The position numbers were made by a program, and so were the translations under genes. A stretch of DNA of 64,000 bases from Paraburkholderia ribeironis (GTDB lineage: Bacteria; Pseudomonadota; Gammaproteobacteria; Burkholderiales; Burkholderiaceae): positions 1 to 64,000 of the forward strand of contig NZ_CYGX02000069.1 of assembly GCF_900019265.1 (NCBI RefSeq), written 5' to 3'. The notes beneath the pieces were generated by a model, which worked only from the letters and a program-made list of their open reading frames with translations, made no database searches and had not been told where the DNA came from. Positions 18,242-28,003 of this stretch are shown piece by piece. Each line of letters begins with the position of its first letter. Positions within the stretch are counted from its first letter, which is position 1.

Positions 18242-18279
18242 AAAAGGCCGTTGCCACGCATGCGTGGCAACGGCCTTTT
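18242..18279. terminator. Bidirectional terminator
   Basis: A perfect 38-bp palindrome with 19-base arms: AAAAGGCCGTTGCCACGCA and its complement. It ends in TTTT on both strands and sits between the converging hydrolase and rhodanese genes, so it should terminate both. Confidence 0.93.
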
Positions 18280-18304
18280 GCTTACCGCTTAGCCCGGTTC
18301 GCGC

Positions 18305-19174
18305 TCAAGGATTCGGGCCCGTGGCGACCGGCCGCTGCGGATCGGAACTCCATTCGCTCCACGACCCGGCGTACAATGCCGCGCCATGCAGACCGGCGAC
18401 CTCCATCGCCAGCGCGTTCATGCACGCCGTCACGCCGGAGCCGCATTGCAGGATCACATGTTCCGGCGGCGTGTCGCCGAGCAGCGCGTGGAATTCCTCG
18501 CGCAGCGTATGAGCGGGCTTGAAGCGGTCGTCGGCGGTGAGGTTGTCCTTGTAGAAGCGATTGAGGGCGCCGGGGATGTGGCCGCCGACGCGATCCAGCG
18601 TCTCGTTTTCGCCGCGATAGCGATCGGCCGCGCGCGCGTCGACCACCACGCGCTCCTTCGAACCGAGATTTCGCTCGACCGTTTGCGCATCGACCGTGAC
18701 GGACAGCGGTGCGCCGACCTTGAAGTCGCCGGTGTTCTGGGCCGGCACGTCTTGCGTCAATGGCTGGCCAGCGGCCTGCCACGCCTGCAGACCGCCGTCG
18801 AGCAGCGCCACCGCATCATGTCCAAGCCAGCGCAGCAGCCACCAGACGCGCGCCGCGTACATGCCGGCCTGCGCGTCATAAGCGACCACTTGCTGGCCCT
18901 GCTTCAGGCCGCGCGACTCCAGCGTTTCCATCAGCCGCACGCGATCCGGCAGCGGATGCCGCCCGTTCGCGCCGTTCTTCGGCCCTGACAGATCGCGATC
19001 GAGATGCAGGTAATGCGCGCCCGGCAGATGGCCCGCCAGATACGCTTTCTCGCCGGCTTCCGTGTCGGTCAGATCGAACCGGCAGTCGATGACGAACACA
19101 CTGCCCGGCGCGGCGGTGAGCCGTTCCGCGAGGTTGGTCGCGGAGATCAGAGTGGTGTAGTGAGTGTGGGGCAT
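18305..19174 (-). CDS. sseA: Two-domain thiosulfate/mercaptopyruvate sulfurtransferase
   Basis: A 289-residue tandem rhodanese. The N-terminal domain (1-140) is inactive (no Cys in the loop position; FVIDCRFDL is structural) and the C-terminal domain has the active loop C244-G-S-G-V-T-A. The CG[S]GVT loop is typical of the mercaptopyruvate sulfurtransferase (SseA) branch, which moves sulfur from 3-mercaptopyruvate to acceptors such as cyanide or thiols. It lies downstream of the Rieske oxygenase on the same strand but is separated from it by a strong terminator, so it should have its own promoter. Confidence 0.9.
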   Translation of the reverse strand: MPHTHYTTLISATNLAERLTAAPGSVFVIDCRFDLTDTEAGEKAYLAGHLPGAHYLHLDRDLSGPKNGANGRHPLPDRVRLMETLESRGLKQGQQVVAYDAQAGMYAARVWWLLRWLGHDAVALLDGGLQAWQAAGQPLTQDVPAQNTGDFKVGAPLSVTVDAQTVERNLGSKERVVVDARAADRYRGENETLDRVGGHIPGALNRFYKDNLTADDRFKPAHTLREEFHALLGDTPPEHVILQCGSGVTACMNALAMEVAGLHGAALYAGSWSEWSSDPQRPVATGPNP

Positions 19175-19264
19175 GGCTGCGTCTCCTCGATGCGGGCGAT
19201 GATGGCTCCGGTCGGGCGTCGTGGCGTCGCGAGCGGATGGCCGACCTATGTTGTTAGTCTAAAC

Positions 19265-19288
19265 AAAAAAGACGGGCCGAAGCCCGTC
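19265..19288 (-). terminator. Terminator of the Rieske oxygenase gene
   Basis: Read on the minus strand, GACGGGC-TTCG-GCCCGTC (stem at 19271-19288) is followed by TTTTTTGTTT, a classic Rho-independent terminator. On the plus strand only a short TTT follows. Confidence 0.93.
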
Positions 19289-19346
19289 TTTCCATGCGCC
19301 GATGCCACTTGCGCGAGAATTCGAATCAAACGCGGCTCGCACGCGA

Positions 19347-20453
19347 TCAGATCGTGCCGACTTCGCGCCGCAAGAACTCGTGGAAGTGCTGCATGCCGTC
19401 TTCCATCGGGCTCTGATACGGGCCGACCTGCGATTCGCCGCGCTCCATCAGCGCGCGGCGGCCGGCGTCCATGCGTTCGGCGATCTCGTCGTCCTCGCGG
19501 GCTGTTTCCATATAGGCAGCGCGCTCGGCTTCGACGAACTCGCGCTCGAACAGCGCGATTTCCTCAGGGTAATAGAACTCCACTACGTTGGTGGTCTTCT
19601 GCGGACCGCGCGGGATCAGCCACGACACCACCAGCACGTGCGGATACCATTCGATCATGATGCCTGGGTAATACACCATCCAGATCGCGCCGAACTCGGG
19701 CGGATTGCCACCGCGAAAGCGCAGCACTTCGTCGTGCCACTTGCGATAGGTCGGGCTGCCCGGCTGCTCCAGAGCCTTGTGCACGCCGACCGTCTGGACG
19801 CTGTACCAGTCGCCGAATTCCCACGTCAGGTCGTCGCAATTGACGAAGCTGCCGAGCCCCGGATGGAACGGCGCGACGTGGTAGTCCTCCAGATAGACCT
19901 CGATAAAGGACTTCCAGTTGTAGTTGCACTCGTGCACTTCGACGTGGTCGAACATGAAGCCCGAAAAATCGAAGTGCTGGCGGGTACCGAGGCGCGCCAG
20001 ATCGCGCGCCACGTCACGTCCCTGCGCTTCGAACAGCAGCCCTTGCCAGTTCTGCAACGGCGTCGCGCCGAGATTCAGGCATGGGTTGTCCGCGAAATGC
20101 GGTGCGCCGAGCAGCTGGCCGTTCAGGTCGTAGGTCCAGCGGTGCAGCGGGCAGACGATGTTCCCGGTCTGGCCGCGGCCGTTGAGCATGATGGCTTGCC
20201 GATGGCGGCACACGTTCGACAGCAGTTCGACTTGCGACTGCTGGTTGCGGACGAGCACGCGCCCCTCGCTTTCGCTGGGCAAGGCAAAATAATTCCCCGC
20301 TTCGGGCACCATGAGTTCGTGGCCGATGTAGCGAGGACCTTTCTTGAAAAGGGTGTCGATTTCGCGCGTAAGAAGCGCTTCGTCAAAGTAAGCCGTGACT
20401 GGCAGCTGGCTGTGAACAGACCGCAACTGCAATGCATTGCTCAGATTGGACAT
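19347..20453 (-). CDS. Rieske aromatic-ring-hydroxylating oxygenase alpha subunit
   Basis: A 368-residue terminal oxygenase large subunit. The Rieske [2Fe-2S] ligands are C82-x-H84 and C101-x2-H104. The catalytic mononuclear iron site shows E185...D190-x-H192-x4-H197 (EVYLEDYHVAPFHPG). No reductase, ferredoxin or beta subunit is adjacent, so it probably uses electron partners encoded elsewhere. The family includes choline/carnitine/stachydrine-type demethylases as well as ring dioxygenases, and the substrate cannot be told here. The ATG at 20453 follows GGGAGTGGGA and is preferred to the upstream frame to 20498. Confidence 0.88.
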   Translation of the reverse strand: MSNLSNALQLRSVHSQLPVTAYFDEALLTREIDTLFKKGPRYIGHELMVPEAGNYFALPSESEGRVLVRNQQSQVELLSNVCRHRQAIMLNGRGQTGNIVCPLHRWTYDLNGQLLGAPHFADNPCLNLGATPLQNWQGLLFEAQGRDVARDLARLGTRQHFDFSGFMFDHVEVHECNYNWKSFIEVYLEDYHVAPFHPGLGSFVNCDDLTWEFGDWYSVQTVGVHKALEQPGSPTYRKWHDEVLRFRGGNPPEFGAIWMVYYPGIMIEWYPHVLVVSWLIPRGPQKTTNVVEFYYPEEIALFEREFVEAERAAYMETAREDDEIAERMDAGRRALMERGESQVGPYQSPMEDGMQHFHEFLRREVGTI

Positions 20454-20740
20454 TCCCACTCCCGATGAAGACGTGAAAGCAGTGAACAACCCAACCATCG
20501 AAGATTCGATTTAGGGAGCCCGCGATTATACCCGTTTCCCCCTCTCTGGGGCGCTTAAGTACCTGATTTGGGTCAAAATTGTTAGGAAAGTTCGGCGTTT
20601 TCGCCGCAGACCGATCGTTTTTTTTCTGAGAGACTTCAGGGGCGGCGCGGGATGCACAGCCAAGGGCCAGGGTGGCGAGCGGATCGGAAATGTCGCTTTT
20701 GCCGTAGAATGTCCGACTTGTTTTAATTTTGCGACTATTC

Positions 20741-21037
20741 ATGGCGAAGACCGTGTCGAAAGATACCACTGCTGCGTCCGATACCACGCCGCTGCCCGAG
20801 AACTACGAGGCCGCGCAGGCTGAACTGGAAGCGCTGGTGGCCCGCATGGAAGGCGGCAACCTGAGTCTCGAGGAGTCGTTGACCGCGTATCGGCGTGGCG
20901 CGGCGCTCGTGGCGTTTTGCCAGCAACAGCTCGAAAAGGTCGAGCAGCAGGTGCGCGTGCTCGACGGCGAGACGCTCAAGCCGCTGCCCATGAATACCGC
21001 AGGCACAGCCGCTACTGAGAGCGGGGACGACCTATGA
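20741..21037 (+). CDS. xseB: Exodeoxyribonuclease VII small subunit
   Basis: A 98-residue XseB, the small subunit that assembles in several copies on XseA to make exonuclease VII. The family core ENYEAAQAELEALVARMEGG and the LSLEESLTAYRRG helix are present, followed by a coiled segment LVAFCQQQLEKVEQQV. The first gene of an isoprenoid operon: it overlaps ispA by 4 bases (ATGA), which implies translational coupling. The ATG at 20741 is preferred to an in-frame codon at 20729. Confidence 0.93.
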   Translation: MAKTVSKDTTAASDTTPLPENYEAAQAELEALVARMEGGNLSLEESLTAYRRGAALVAFCQQQLEKVEQQVRVLDGETLKPLPMNTAGTAATESGDDL

Positions 21038-21915
21038 CCTTCGAACAATGGACGCGCTCGGTACTCGAACGTGTCGAAACGGCTCTGGAGCATTACCTGC
21101 CGACCGAGGCCACCGAGCCCGCGAAACTGCATGAGGCCATGCGCTACGCGGTGTTGGGCGGCGGCAAGCGGGTTCGCCCGCTGCTGTGCCACGCGGCTGG
21201 CGAGCTGACCGGCGCGCGTGCCGAATGCCTCGATGCGGCAGCGGCGGCGCTGGAAATGATCCATGTGTATTCGCTCGTGCACGACGATATGCCATGCATG
21301 GACGACGACGCGCTGCGTCGTGGCAAGCCCACGGTGCACGTCAAATATGATGAAGCCACGGCGCTGCTGGTTGGCGACGCGCTGCAATCGCAGGCCTTCG
21401 TTACGCTGACGGCGGACGTGCTGGCCGCGCCGCAACAGGCTTCGCTGGTGCGCGAGCTGGCGCTCGCGAGCGGCTCGATCGGCATGTGCGGCGGGCAGGC
21501 CATCGATCTGGCGAGCGTCGGCCACACGCTGACGCGCCCGCAGCTCGAAACCATGCATCGGATGAAAACCGGCGCGCTGCTGCGCGCCGCGGTGCGCATG
21601 GGCGCACTGGCGGGCGTTGCGCCGGACGCCGACGCGCTGCGTTCGCTCGATGCGTATGCGGCCGCTGTCGGTCTCGCGTTTCAGGTGGTCGACGACATTC
21701 TCGACGTCACGACCGACTCCGCGACGCTCGGCAAGACCGCGGGTAAAGACGCGAAGGACGGCAAGCCGACCTATGTATCGATTATCGGGCTCGACGCGTC
21801 GCGCGTGCTCGCAGCGCAGTTGCGCAGCGACGCCCACGCTGCGCTTGTACCGTTCGGCGCGCGCGCGCAGCGTCTTGCCGAATTGGCCGACCTGGTGGTG
21901 AACCGGGTTAGCTAA
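21034..21915 (+). CDS. ispA: Farnesyl diphosphate synthase
   Basis: A 293-residue short-chain trans-prenyltransferase that condenses IPP with DMAPP and GPP to give farnesyl diphosphate. The first Asp-rich motif reads D84-D-M-P-C-M-D90-D-D with the two-residue insertion typical of type II bacterial FPP synthases, and the second is DDILD around 225. [10 protein letters not shown] (42-51) binds IPP. It sits between xseB (4-base overlap) and dxs, giving a supply line from DXP to FPP. Confidence 0.96.
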   Translation: MTFEQWTRSVLERVETALEHYLPTEATEPAKLHEAMRYAVLGGGKRVRPLLCHAAGELTGARAECLDAAAAALEMIHVYSLVHDDMPCMDDDALRRGKPTVHVKYDEATALLVGDALQSQAFVTLTADVLAAPQQASLVRELALASGSIGMCGGQAIDLASVGHTLTRPQLETMHRMKTGALLRAAVRMGALAGVAPDADALRSLDAYAAAVGLAFQVVDDILDVTTDSATLGKTAGKDAKDGKPTYVSIIGLDASRVLAAQLRSDAHAALVPFGARAQRLAELADLVVNRVS

Positions 21916-22001
21916 ACGCGAAAGCCCGCCGCCGCGCACCTGTTATCCCCAGGTGCATGAATGAAGTGCGGGCGCGTAAGTTTTCCTACAATGGAACGAC
22001 G

Positions 22002-23909
22002 ATGTACGACTTGCTGAAAACCATCGACGATCCGGCAGCCCTGCGCCGCCTCGATCGCCGCCAATTGCAACCGCTTGCAGACGAGTTGCGGGCTTTCGTG
22101 CTCGACAGCGTATCGCAGACGGGCGGCCATCTTTCGTCCAACCTCGGCACGGTCGAGTTGACCATTGCTCTGCACTATGTGTTCGACACGCCGCATGATC
22201 GGATCGTCTGGGACGTCGGCCATCAAACCTATCCGCACAAGATCCTGACGGGCCGCCGCGATCAGATGCACACGCTGCGTCAGCTCGGCGGCATCTCGGG
22301 TTTTCCGAAGCGCGACGAGTCGGAATACGACACCTTCGGCACCGCGCACTCCAGCACGTCGATCTCGGCCGCGCTCGGCATGGCGGTCGCGAGCAAGCTG
22401 CAGGGCGACAACCGCATGGGCATCGCCGTGATTGGCGACGGCGCGATGACGGCCGGCATGGCCTTCGAGGCGATGAACAACGCCGGCGTCGAAGACGACT
22501 TGCCGCTGCTGGTGATCCTGAACGACAACGACATGTCGATCTCGCCGCCGGTCGGCGCGTTGAATCGCCATCTGGCGCGCCTGATGTCGGGTCGCTTCTA
22601 CGCGGCCGCCCGCGCGGGCGTCGAACGCGTGCTGCGCGTTGCGCCGCCGGTGCTCGATCTGGCTCGCAAGCTCGAAGAGCACGCGAAGGGCATGATCGTG
22701 CCGGCCACGCTGTTCGAGGAGTTCGGCTTCAACTACATCGGGCCGATCGACGGCCACGACCTCGATTCGTTGATCCCGACGTTGCAGAACATCAAGGAAC
22801 TGCGTGGTCCGCAATTCCTGCACGTCGTGACGAAGAAGGGCCAGGGGTACAAGCTGGCCGAAGCCGATCCGGTGCTGTACCACGGCCCGGGCAAGTTCAA
22901 TCCGGCCGAAGGCATCAAGCCAGCCGCCACGCCGTCGAAGAAGACCTACACGCAGGTGTTCGGCGAATGGCTGTGCGACGCGGCCGAACTGGACTCGCGG
23001 GTGATCGGCATTACGCCGGCCATGCGTGAAGGCTCGGGCATGGTCGAGTTCGAGAAGCGCTTCCCGGACCGTTACTTCGATGTCGGCATCGCCGAACAGC
23101 ACGCCGTGACGTTCGCCGGCGGCCTCGCCGCGGACGGCATGAAGCCGGTGGTGGCGATCTACTCGACCTTCCTGCAGCGCGCCTACGATCAACTGATTCA
23201 CGACGTCGCGCTGCAAAACCTGCCGGTGGTGTTCGCCATCGATCGCGCCGGGCTGGTCGGCGCGGACGGCGCCACGCACGCGGGCGCTTACGACCTCGCG
23301 TTCATGCGCTGCATCCCGAACATGACCGTGATGGCTCCGGCGGACGAGAACGAATGTCGTCAGATGCTGTACACCGCGTTGCAGCAGCCTAACCCGACGG
23401 CAGTGCGCTATCCGCGCGGCGCCGGCACGGGTGTCGCGACCGTCAAGCAGATGGCTGCGTTGCCGATCGGCAAGGGCGAGATGCGTCGCGAGACGTCGCA
23501 GCCGGTGGGCAAGCGCATTGCGATCCTGGCGTTCGGCACGATGGTCGTGCCGTCGCTGGCAGCGGCCGAGCAACTGGACGCCACGGTCGCGAACATGCGC
23601 TTCGTGAAGCCGCTGGACGCCGATCTGGTCCGTCATCTGGCCGAAACGCACGACGCCATCGTCACCGTCGAAGAAGGCTGTGTGATGGGCGGTGCGGGCT
23701 CGGCGTGCGTCGAAGCCCTGCTCGAAAGTGGGGTTATGCGACCCGTACTACAATTGGGCCTCCCCGACCGGTTCATCGATCATGGGGACCCGGCCAAGCT
23801 GCTCGCTGCATGCGGTCTCGACGCCGCGGGCATCGCCCGGTCGATCCGCGAGCGCTTTATGTCGAGCGGCGCGGTGGGCGGTCAAGCGTCGGTGAAGCGC
23901 GTCGCTTGA
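22002..23909 (+). CDS. dxs: 1-Deoxy-D-xylulose-5-phosphate synthase
   Basis: A 635-residue thiamine-diphosphate enzyme that joins pyruvate and glyceraldehyde 3-phosphate, the first step of the MEP isoprenoid pathway. Seen: [12 protein letters not shown], the [12 protein letters not shown] segment, the ThDP-binding [16 protein letters not shown]...NDNDMS stretch, and the transketolase pyrimidine domain with [16 protein letters not shown] use the ATG at 22002 ([12 protein letters not shown]), the normal family start, rather than the frame opening at 21957. The last codons and stop are part of a degenerate 13-nt tandem repeat that continues into the intergenic region. Confidence 0.96.
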   Translation: MYDLLKTIDDPAALRRLDRRQLQPLADELRAFVLDSVSQTGGHLSSNLGTVELTIALHYVFDTPHDRIVWDVGHQTYPHKILTGRRDQMHTLRQLGGISGFPKRDESEYDTFGTAHSSTSISAALGMAVASKLQGDNRMGIAVIGDGAMTAGMAFEAMNNAGVEDDLPLLVILNDNDMSISPPVGALNRHLARLMSGRFYAAARAGVERVLRVAPPVLDLARKLEEHAKGMIVPATLFEEFGFNYIGPIDGHDLDSLIPTLQNIKELRGPQFLHVVTKKGQGYKLAEADPVLYHGPGKFNPAEGIKPAATPSKKTYTQVFGEWLCDAAELDSRVIGITPAMREGSGMVEFEKRFPDRYFDVGIAEQHAVTFAGGLAADGMKPVVAIYSTFLQRAYDQLIHDVALQNLPVVFAIDRAGLVGADGATHAGAYDLAFMRCIPNMTVMAPADENECRQMLYTALQQPNPTAVRYPRGAGTGVATVKQMAALPIGKGEMRRETSQPVGKRIAILAFGTMVVPSLAAAEQLDATVANMRFVKPLDADLVRHLAETHDAIVTVEEGCVMGGAGSACVEALLESGVMRPVLQLGLPDRFIDHGDPAKLLAACGLDAAGIARSIRERFMSSGAVGGQASVKRVA

Positions 23910-23983
23910 CTGCGGTGCCTGGCTGCGTCGCGTAGTTGCGTCGTCTGGTTACGTTGCCTGGTTGCGTCGCTTAACTGCGCCGC
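23906..23983. repeat. Degenerate 13-nt tandem repeat
   Basis: Six head-to-tail 13-base units with consensus CTGGTTGCGTCGC run from the dxs stop codon into the intergenic region (23906, 23919, 23932, 23945, 23958, 23971). The best copies are CTGGCTGCGTCGC, CTGGTTGCGTCGC and GTAGTTGCGTCGT. The preceding 13 bases (23893-23905), still coding, end in the same GCGTCGC. Confidence 0.8.
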
Positions 23984-24085
23984 CGCTCGCCATGTCGCCG
24001 CAATGCAATGTCGGCCATGTGGCAATCTCCAATTTGAATCAACGGGCCTTCGGGTCCGTTATCCAACACTGGCAGGGGCCGGTTT

Positions 24086-24202
24086 AGCCGTTGCGTGCGC
24101 TGATCCGCACGGCTGCTGAGAATCCCCAGACCTGTCGCTTCGCGATAGCCCCCAGACGGGGCAATCCCCAAGGGGACTTCCTTCGGAGCGGAAAACCTGG
24201 GG
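24086..24202 (+). promoter_or_regulatory. Structured leader of folE2 (candidate)
   Basis: A long 5' region with dense dyads. A bulged stem (AGCC 24086-24089 with GGCT 24111-24114; GTGCG 24095 with CGCAC 24106) is followed by CCCCAG (24124-24129) pairing with CTGGGG (24197-24202). Enclosed are four short hairpins: TCGC/GCGA (24135-24145), GCCCC/GGGGC (24148-24162), TCCCC/GGGGA (24165-24176) and CTTC/GGAG (24177-24188). The closing stem ends about 30 bases before the folE2 start. It matches no riboswitch class I know. Confidence 0.4.
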
Positions 24203-24232
24203 CGGCCCGGCGTTTTCTTGAAAGGACAAAGA

Positions 24233-25039
24233 ATGAATCAAATGAATCCCGCCTTCATGATGCCCGACGTGCAAAGTACGCCCGACTCGCGTCAGATCCC
24301 GATTCAGCGCGTCGGCGTCAGGGGTGTGCGTCATCCGTTGACGGTGCGCACTCAGGGCGGCGACGTGCAGCCGACGGTCGGCACGTGGAATCTCGACGTC
24401 CATCTGCCGGCTGACCAGAAGGGCACGCACATGTCGCGGTTCGTCGCGCTGCTCGAAGAGAACAAGGCACCGCTCGAACCGGTCACGTTCCGCACCTTGC
24501 TCGCCGCGATGCTCGAGAAGCTCGAGGCCGAGGCTGGCCGCATCGAGGTGTCGTTTCCTTACTTCGTGAGCAAGATCGCGCCGGTGTCGGGCGTGCAAAG
24601 TCTGCTCGACTACGAAGTGACATTGACCGGCGACGCCCGCCACGGCGCTACGCGCCTGTTCCTGAAAGTACTGGTGCCGGTCACGAGCCTGTGCCCGTGC
24701 TCGAAGGAGATCTCGCAGTACGGCGCGCACAATCAGCGTTCGCACGTTACGATCAACGCCGAACTGGCTGGCGATGTGGCGGTGGAAGAACTGGTTCGCA
24801 TTGCTGAAGAACAGGCGTCATGTGAACTGTGGGGTTTGCTCAAGCGACCCGACGAGAAGTTCGTCACCGAACGTGCGTATGAAAACCCGAAGTTCGTCGA
24901 GGATCTCGTGCGTGACGTCGCGCAGCGCCTGAATGCGGACGAGCGGATCGTCGCGTATGTGCTCGAAGCGGAGAACTTCGAGTCGATTCACAATCACAGC
25001 GCGTATGCGGTGATCGAGCGGGACAAGCGGGTGGGTTGA
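24233..25039 (+). CDS. folE2: GTP cyclohydrolase FolE2
   Basis: A 268-residue type IB GTP cyclohydrolase, the metal-flexible alternative to FolE that makes dihydroneopterin triphosphate for folate and queuosine pathways. The family motifs are present: KGTHMSRF (His66), the active-site Cys154 in [11 protein letters not shown] (Cys156 adjacent), QRSHVTI and the C-terminal [12 protein letters not shown]. The start at 24233 has AAAGGA 7 bases upstream. FolE2 is often favoured under zinc limitation (Zur control), but I see no convincing Zur box. Confidence 0.95.
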   Translation: MNQMNPAFMMPDVQSTPDSRQIPIQRVGVRGVRHPLTVRTQGGDVQPTVGTWNLDVHLPADQKGTHMSRFVALLEENKAPLEPVTFRTLLAAMLEKLEAEAGRIEVSFPYFVSKIAPVSGVQSLLDYEVTLTGDARHGATRLFLKVLVPVTSLCPCSKEISQYGAHNQRSHVTINAELAGDVAVEELVRIAEEQASCELWGLLKRPDEKFVTERAYENPKFVEDLVRDVAQRLNADERIVAYVLEAENFESIHNHSAYAVIERDKRVG

Positions 25040-25065
25040 TACGCGCGTCGTGCATGACTGCATGG

Positions 25066-25095
25066 AAAAGGCCGCGTTTGAAGCGGCCTTTTTTT
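25066..25095 (+). terminator. Terminator between folE2 and tsaD
   Basis: AAAAGGCCGC-GTTTGAA-GCGGCCTTTT followed by further T residues to 25095; the complementary A-run on the other side lets it serve the converging tsaD gene too. Confidence 0.93.
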
Positions 25096-25128
25096 ACGGC
25101 GTCGATTTACGGCGTCGCGATAGTTGGT

Positions 25129-26157
25129 TCAGCGCGCGAGCGACGCCAGATCCCAGCGCGGCTTCACCGTGAAAGCGTAGTCTCTCGCCGATTGATCGGG
25201 CCAGCGCTGCAATCGCAACGCGCCGGCCAGCGCGATCATCGCGCCATTGTCCGTGCACAGCGACAGGTCCGGGTAGTGCACATAAAAATTACGCTTCTTC
25301 GCAGCGGCGGAAAGCGCTTCGCGCAGTTGTTGGTTCGCACCCACGCCGCCAGCCACGACCAGCCGGTTCAGTTTGGTCCGCTTGAGCGCCGCCAGCGATT
25401 TCGCCGCCAGAACTTCCACTGCGGCGTCGACGAAGCCGCGCGCCAGGTCGGCTTTCGCCTGCTCGCAAATATTCGAGCCGCCGAGTTTTTTCGCGTGCGT
25501 GAGCACCGCGGTCTTCAGGCCGCTGAAGCTGAAGTCGAGGTCGCCGGAATGCAGCATCGGGCGCGGTAGCACGACCGCGCCCGGCGTGCCGAATTCGGCC
25601 ATGCGCGAGACTTCCGGGCCGCCCGGATAGCCGAGGCCGAGCAGTTTGGCGGTCTTGTCGAACGCTTCGCCGGCGGCGTCGTCAAGCGTTTCGCCGAGCG
25701 TTTCGTAGACGCCCACTTCCGTCACGCGCATCAGCTGCGTATGGCCGCCGGACACCAGCAGCGCGACGAAGGGAAACGGCGGCGGCTCATCGACCAGCAG
25801 CGGCGACAGCAGGTGCCCTTCGAGGTGATGGATGCCGATGGTGGGTTTGTCCCATGCCATCGCCAGCGCATTGGCGACGCTCGCGCCGACCAGCAGCGCG
25901 CCCGCGAGCCCCGGCCCCTGTGTATAGGCGATCGCATCGATGTCGCCGCGCGCCGCGCCGGCGCGCTCCAGCACCTCTTCCAGCAAGGGCAGCGCGCGCC
26001 GGATATGGTCGCGCGAGGCCAGCTCCGGCACGACGCCGCCGTACTCCCGATGCATCGCAATCTGCGAGTGCAGTGCGTGCGCGAGCAGGCCACGCTGCGT
26101 GTCGTAGAGCGCGAGACCGGTTTCGTCGCAGGAGCTTTCGATGCCGAGAACAAGCAT
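25129..26157 (-). CDS. tsaD: tRNA threonylcarbamoyltransferase TsaD
   Basis: A 342-residue TsaD/Kae1/Qri7 ATPase that transfers the threonylcarbamoyl group to A37 of ANN-decoding tRNAs, with TsaB and TsaE. It starts [14 protein letters not shown], the invariant family N-terminus. Metal-binding His111 and His115 lie in IHHLEGH, and the nucleotide-binding segments [10 protein letters not shown] and [13 protein letters not shown] are intact. The longer frame to 26220 is not family-like. It is divergent from the HI0933 flavoprotein. Confidence 0.96.
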   Translation of the reverse strand: MLVLGIESSCDETGLALYDTQRGLLAHALHSQIAMHREYGGVVPELASRDHIRRALPLLEEVLERAGAARGDIDAIAYTQGPGLAGALLVGASVANALAMAWDKPTIGIHHLEGHLLSPLLVDEPPPFPFVALLVSGGHTQLMRVTEVGVYETLGETLDDAAGEAFDKTAKLLGLGYPGGPEVSRMAEFGTPGAVVLPRPMLHSGDLDFSFSGLKTAVLTHAKKLGGSNICEQAKADLARGFVDAAVEVLAAKSLAALKRTKLNRLVVAGGVGANQQLREALSAAAKKRNFYVHYPDLSLCTDNGAMIALAGALRLQRWPDQSARDYAFTVKPRWDLASLAR

Positions 26158-26279
26158 GATGGATGGCTTTGGGCGGACGCGCGAGTGATGGCACTCCTGC
26201 ACCCGAAAGTGAAAAGGCAAGCCTGAAAGTATAGCAGCGCGGCCAAGGGCACGCAGACGCGCGGGTACAATGCGGCCCC

Positions 26280-27497
26280 ATGGAATCCTTCGATATCGCA
26301 GTGATCGGCGCAGGCGCGGCCGGCATGATGTGCGCGGCGGTGGCCGGGCAACTCGGCCGTCGCGCGGTGCTGATCGACCACTCGCAGCGCCTCGCGGAAA
26401 AGATCCGCATCTCCGGCGGCGGCCGGTGCAACTTCACGAACCTGTACGCGGGGCCCGCCAATTACCTGTCGGCCAACCCGCATTTTTGCCGCTCGGCGCT
26501 CGCGCGCTACACGCCGCGTGATTTCATGGCGCTGCTCAAGCGCCATCGCGTGACGTGGCATGAGAAGCACAAGGGACAGCTATTCTGCGACCAGTCGAGC
26601 GACGCGGTCATCAACGTGCTGAAGGACGAGTGCGACGCGGGCCGGGTGGCGTGGCGCACGCCGCTGTCGGTCGAAGCGGTGCGGCAGGACGCGCAAGGCC
26701 GGTTCGCGCTGGACACGCGGTCGGGTCCGATCACCACACGCGCGCTCGTGATCGCGACGGGCGGGCTGTCGATCCCCAAGATCGGCGCCACCGATTTCGC
26801 CTACCGGCTTGCCAGGCAATTCGGTCACAAGCTGATCGACACGCGTCCCGCGCTGGTCCCGCTGACCTTCGCGCCGGCCGACTGGGCGCCGTTTGCAGCG
26901 CTCTCCGGCGTGTCGCTCGAAGTCCAACTGGCGACCGGCAACAGAAAGACTGGCGCCGAATTCAACGAAGACCTGCTACTCACGCACCGCGGCCTGTCGG
27001 GGCCGGGCGTCCTGCAAATCTCGAGCTACTGGCATCCCGGCGAGCCGATTCACATCAACCTGCTGCCGGAGCGTGATGCGAGCGCCGCATTGCTGGAGGC
27101 GAAGACCGGCACCAAACGGCAGATTGCCAATCTGCTGTCGGAATGGGTGCCGCAACGGCTCGCCCATGTCTGGCTGGAGACTCATCAGATTTCCGCCGAA
27201 GCCCGCGTGGCCGACTTGCCGGACAAGACGCTGCGGCGCATCGGTGAGGCATTGTCGCGCTGGACGCTCACGCCGAACGGCACCGAAGGCTATCGCAAAG
27301 CCGAAGTGACGAGCGGCGGCATCGACACGCGCGACCTGTCGTCGTCGACCATGATGAGCGCGCGTGCGCCCGGCCTGTACTTCATCGGCGAAGCGGTCGA
27401 CGTGACCGGCTGGCTCGGCGGCTACAACTTCCAATGGGCGTGGGCCTCGGGGGTGGCGGCTGGCCAGGCGGCCGCGGAGTATGCCCGGGGGGCTTGA
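26280..27497 (+). CDS. HI0933-family flavoprotein
   Basis: A 405-residue FAD/NAD(P)-binding protein of the HI0933 (YhiN/BaiN-like) family, oxidoreductases of uncertain physiological role. It opens with [16 protein letters not shown] (FAD-binding Rossmann motif), then [14 protein letters not shown], the family hallmark, and closes with the FAD-contacting [22 protein letters not shown] motif. It is followed by the rpsU promoter region and is probably transcribed alone. Confidence 0.9.
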   Translation: MESFDIAVIGAGAAGMMCAAVAGQLGRRAVLIDHSQRLAEKIRISGGGRCNFTNLYAGPANYLSANPHFCRSALARYTPRDFMALLKRHRVTWHEKHKGQLFCDQSSDAVINVLKDECDAGRVAWRTPLSVEAVRQDAQGRFALDTRSGPITTRALVIATGGLSIPKIGATDFAYRLARQFGHKLIDTRPALVPLTFAPADWAPFAALSGVSLEVQLATGNRKTGAEFNEDLLLTHRGLSGPGVLQISSYWHPGEPIHINLLPERDASAALLEAKTGTKRQIANLLSEWVPQRLAHVWLETHQISAEARVADLPDKTLRRIGEALSRWTLTPNGTEGYRKAEVTSGGIDTRDLSSSTMMSARAPGLYFIGEAVDVTGWLGGYNFQWAWASGVAAGQAAAEYARGA

Positions 27498-27525
27498 CGG
27501 CGCAGTAGCTTTGTGAGAAAGCTCT

Positions 27526-27534
27526 GCTATACTC
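27526..27534 (+). promoter_or_regulatory. Extended -10 promoter of the rpsU operon
   Basis: TGCTATACT is an extended -10 element (TGn plus TATACT at 27529-27534), 32 bases before the rpsU ATG. No good -35 lies at 17 bases, as is usual for TGn promoters. Confidence 0.6.
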
Positions 27535-27566
27535 CTGAACCTTTACAAAGTTCCGTTATTGAAAAA

Positions 27567-27779
27567 ATGACGACCATCCGCGTAAAAGACAACGAGCCGT
27601 TTGAAGTTGCCATGCGCCGTTTCAAGCGCACCATGGAGAAAAACGGCTTGCTGACGGAACTTCGCGCTCGTGAGTTTTACGAAAAGCCTACGGCCGAGCG
27701 CAAGCGCAAGAAGGCGGCGGCGGTGAAGCGTCATTTCAAGCGTCTGCGTGGCCAGATGCTGCCAAAGAAGTTCTACTGA
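27567..27779 (+). CDS. rpsU: 30S ribosomal protein S21
   Basis: A 70-residue S21, very basic, beginning [21 protein letters not shown] and ending [17 protein letters not shown]-like. It heads the macromolecular synthesis operon (rpsU-yqeY-dnaG-rpoD), tying ribosome, primase and sigma factor supply. The start at 27567 excludes 18 upstream in-frame residues that are not family-like. Confidence 0.97.
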   Translation: MTTIRVKDNEPFEVAMRRFKRTMEKNGLLTELRAREFYEKPTAERKRKKAAAVKRHFKRLRGQMLPKKFY

Positions 27780-27862
27780 TTCTGGCGTTGCCGCGGTTCC
27801 CCTCGAACGGAGCGGCGACATCCAACCGGTGGCGGCACGACAGGTGCCATCACGGAAAACAC

Positions 27863-27943
27863 GGCCCTTCGGGCCAGTCGGCAGGGTCGCATCCACTCCG
27901 CATATTGCGCCAACCCGCTTGAGGAAGCAGTCCCCAAGCGGGT
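27863..27943 (+). promoter_or_regulatory. Hairpins in the rpsU-yqeY spacer
   Basis: GGCCC-TTC-GGGCC (27863-27875) and ACCCGCTTG/CAAGCGGGT (27913-27921 with 27935-27943) lie in the 224-base gap. Neither has a U-tract. They may be partial terminators or RNA processing sites that set the high S21 to DnaG ratio known for this operon type. Confidence 0.4.
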
Positions 27944-28003
27944 ATTCGTGTTGATGCAGTCGACCCGGCTGGTTTTTCAACTTTCAACGCATTCAGGTGA
28001 GTG

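Noticed and set aside
21912-23651. A 579-codon open frame antisense to dxs
   Set aside because: Same shadow composition; dxs on the other strand has all its conserved motifs.
24111-24135. CTGAGA...ACCTG segment reminiscent of a TPP riboswitch
   Set aside because: The other conserved TPP blocks (the GGGGTG start and the ATGCCAGCG-like element) are missing, and folE2 is not a thiamine gene.
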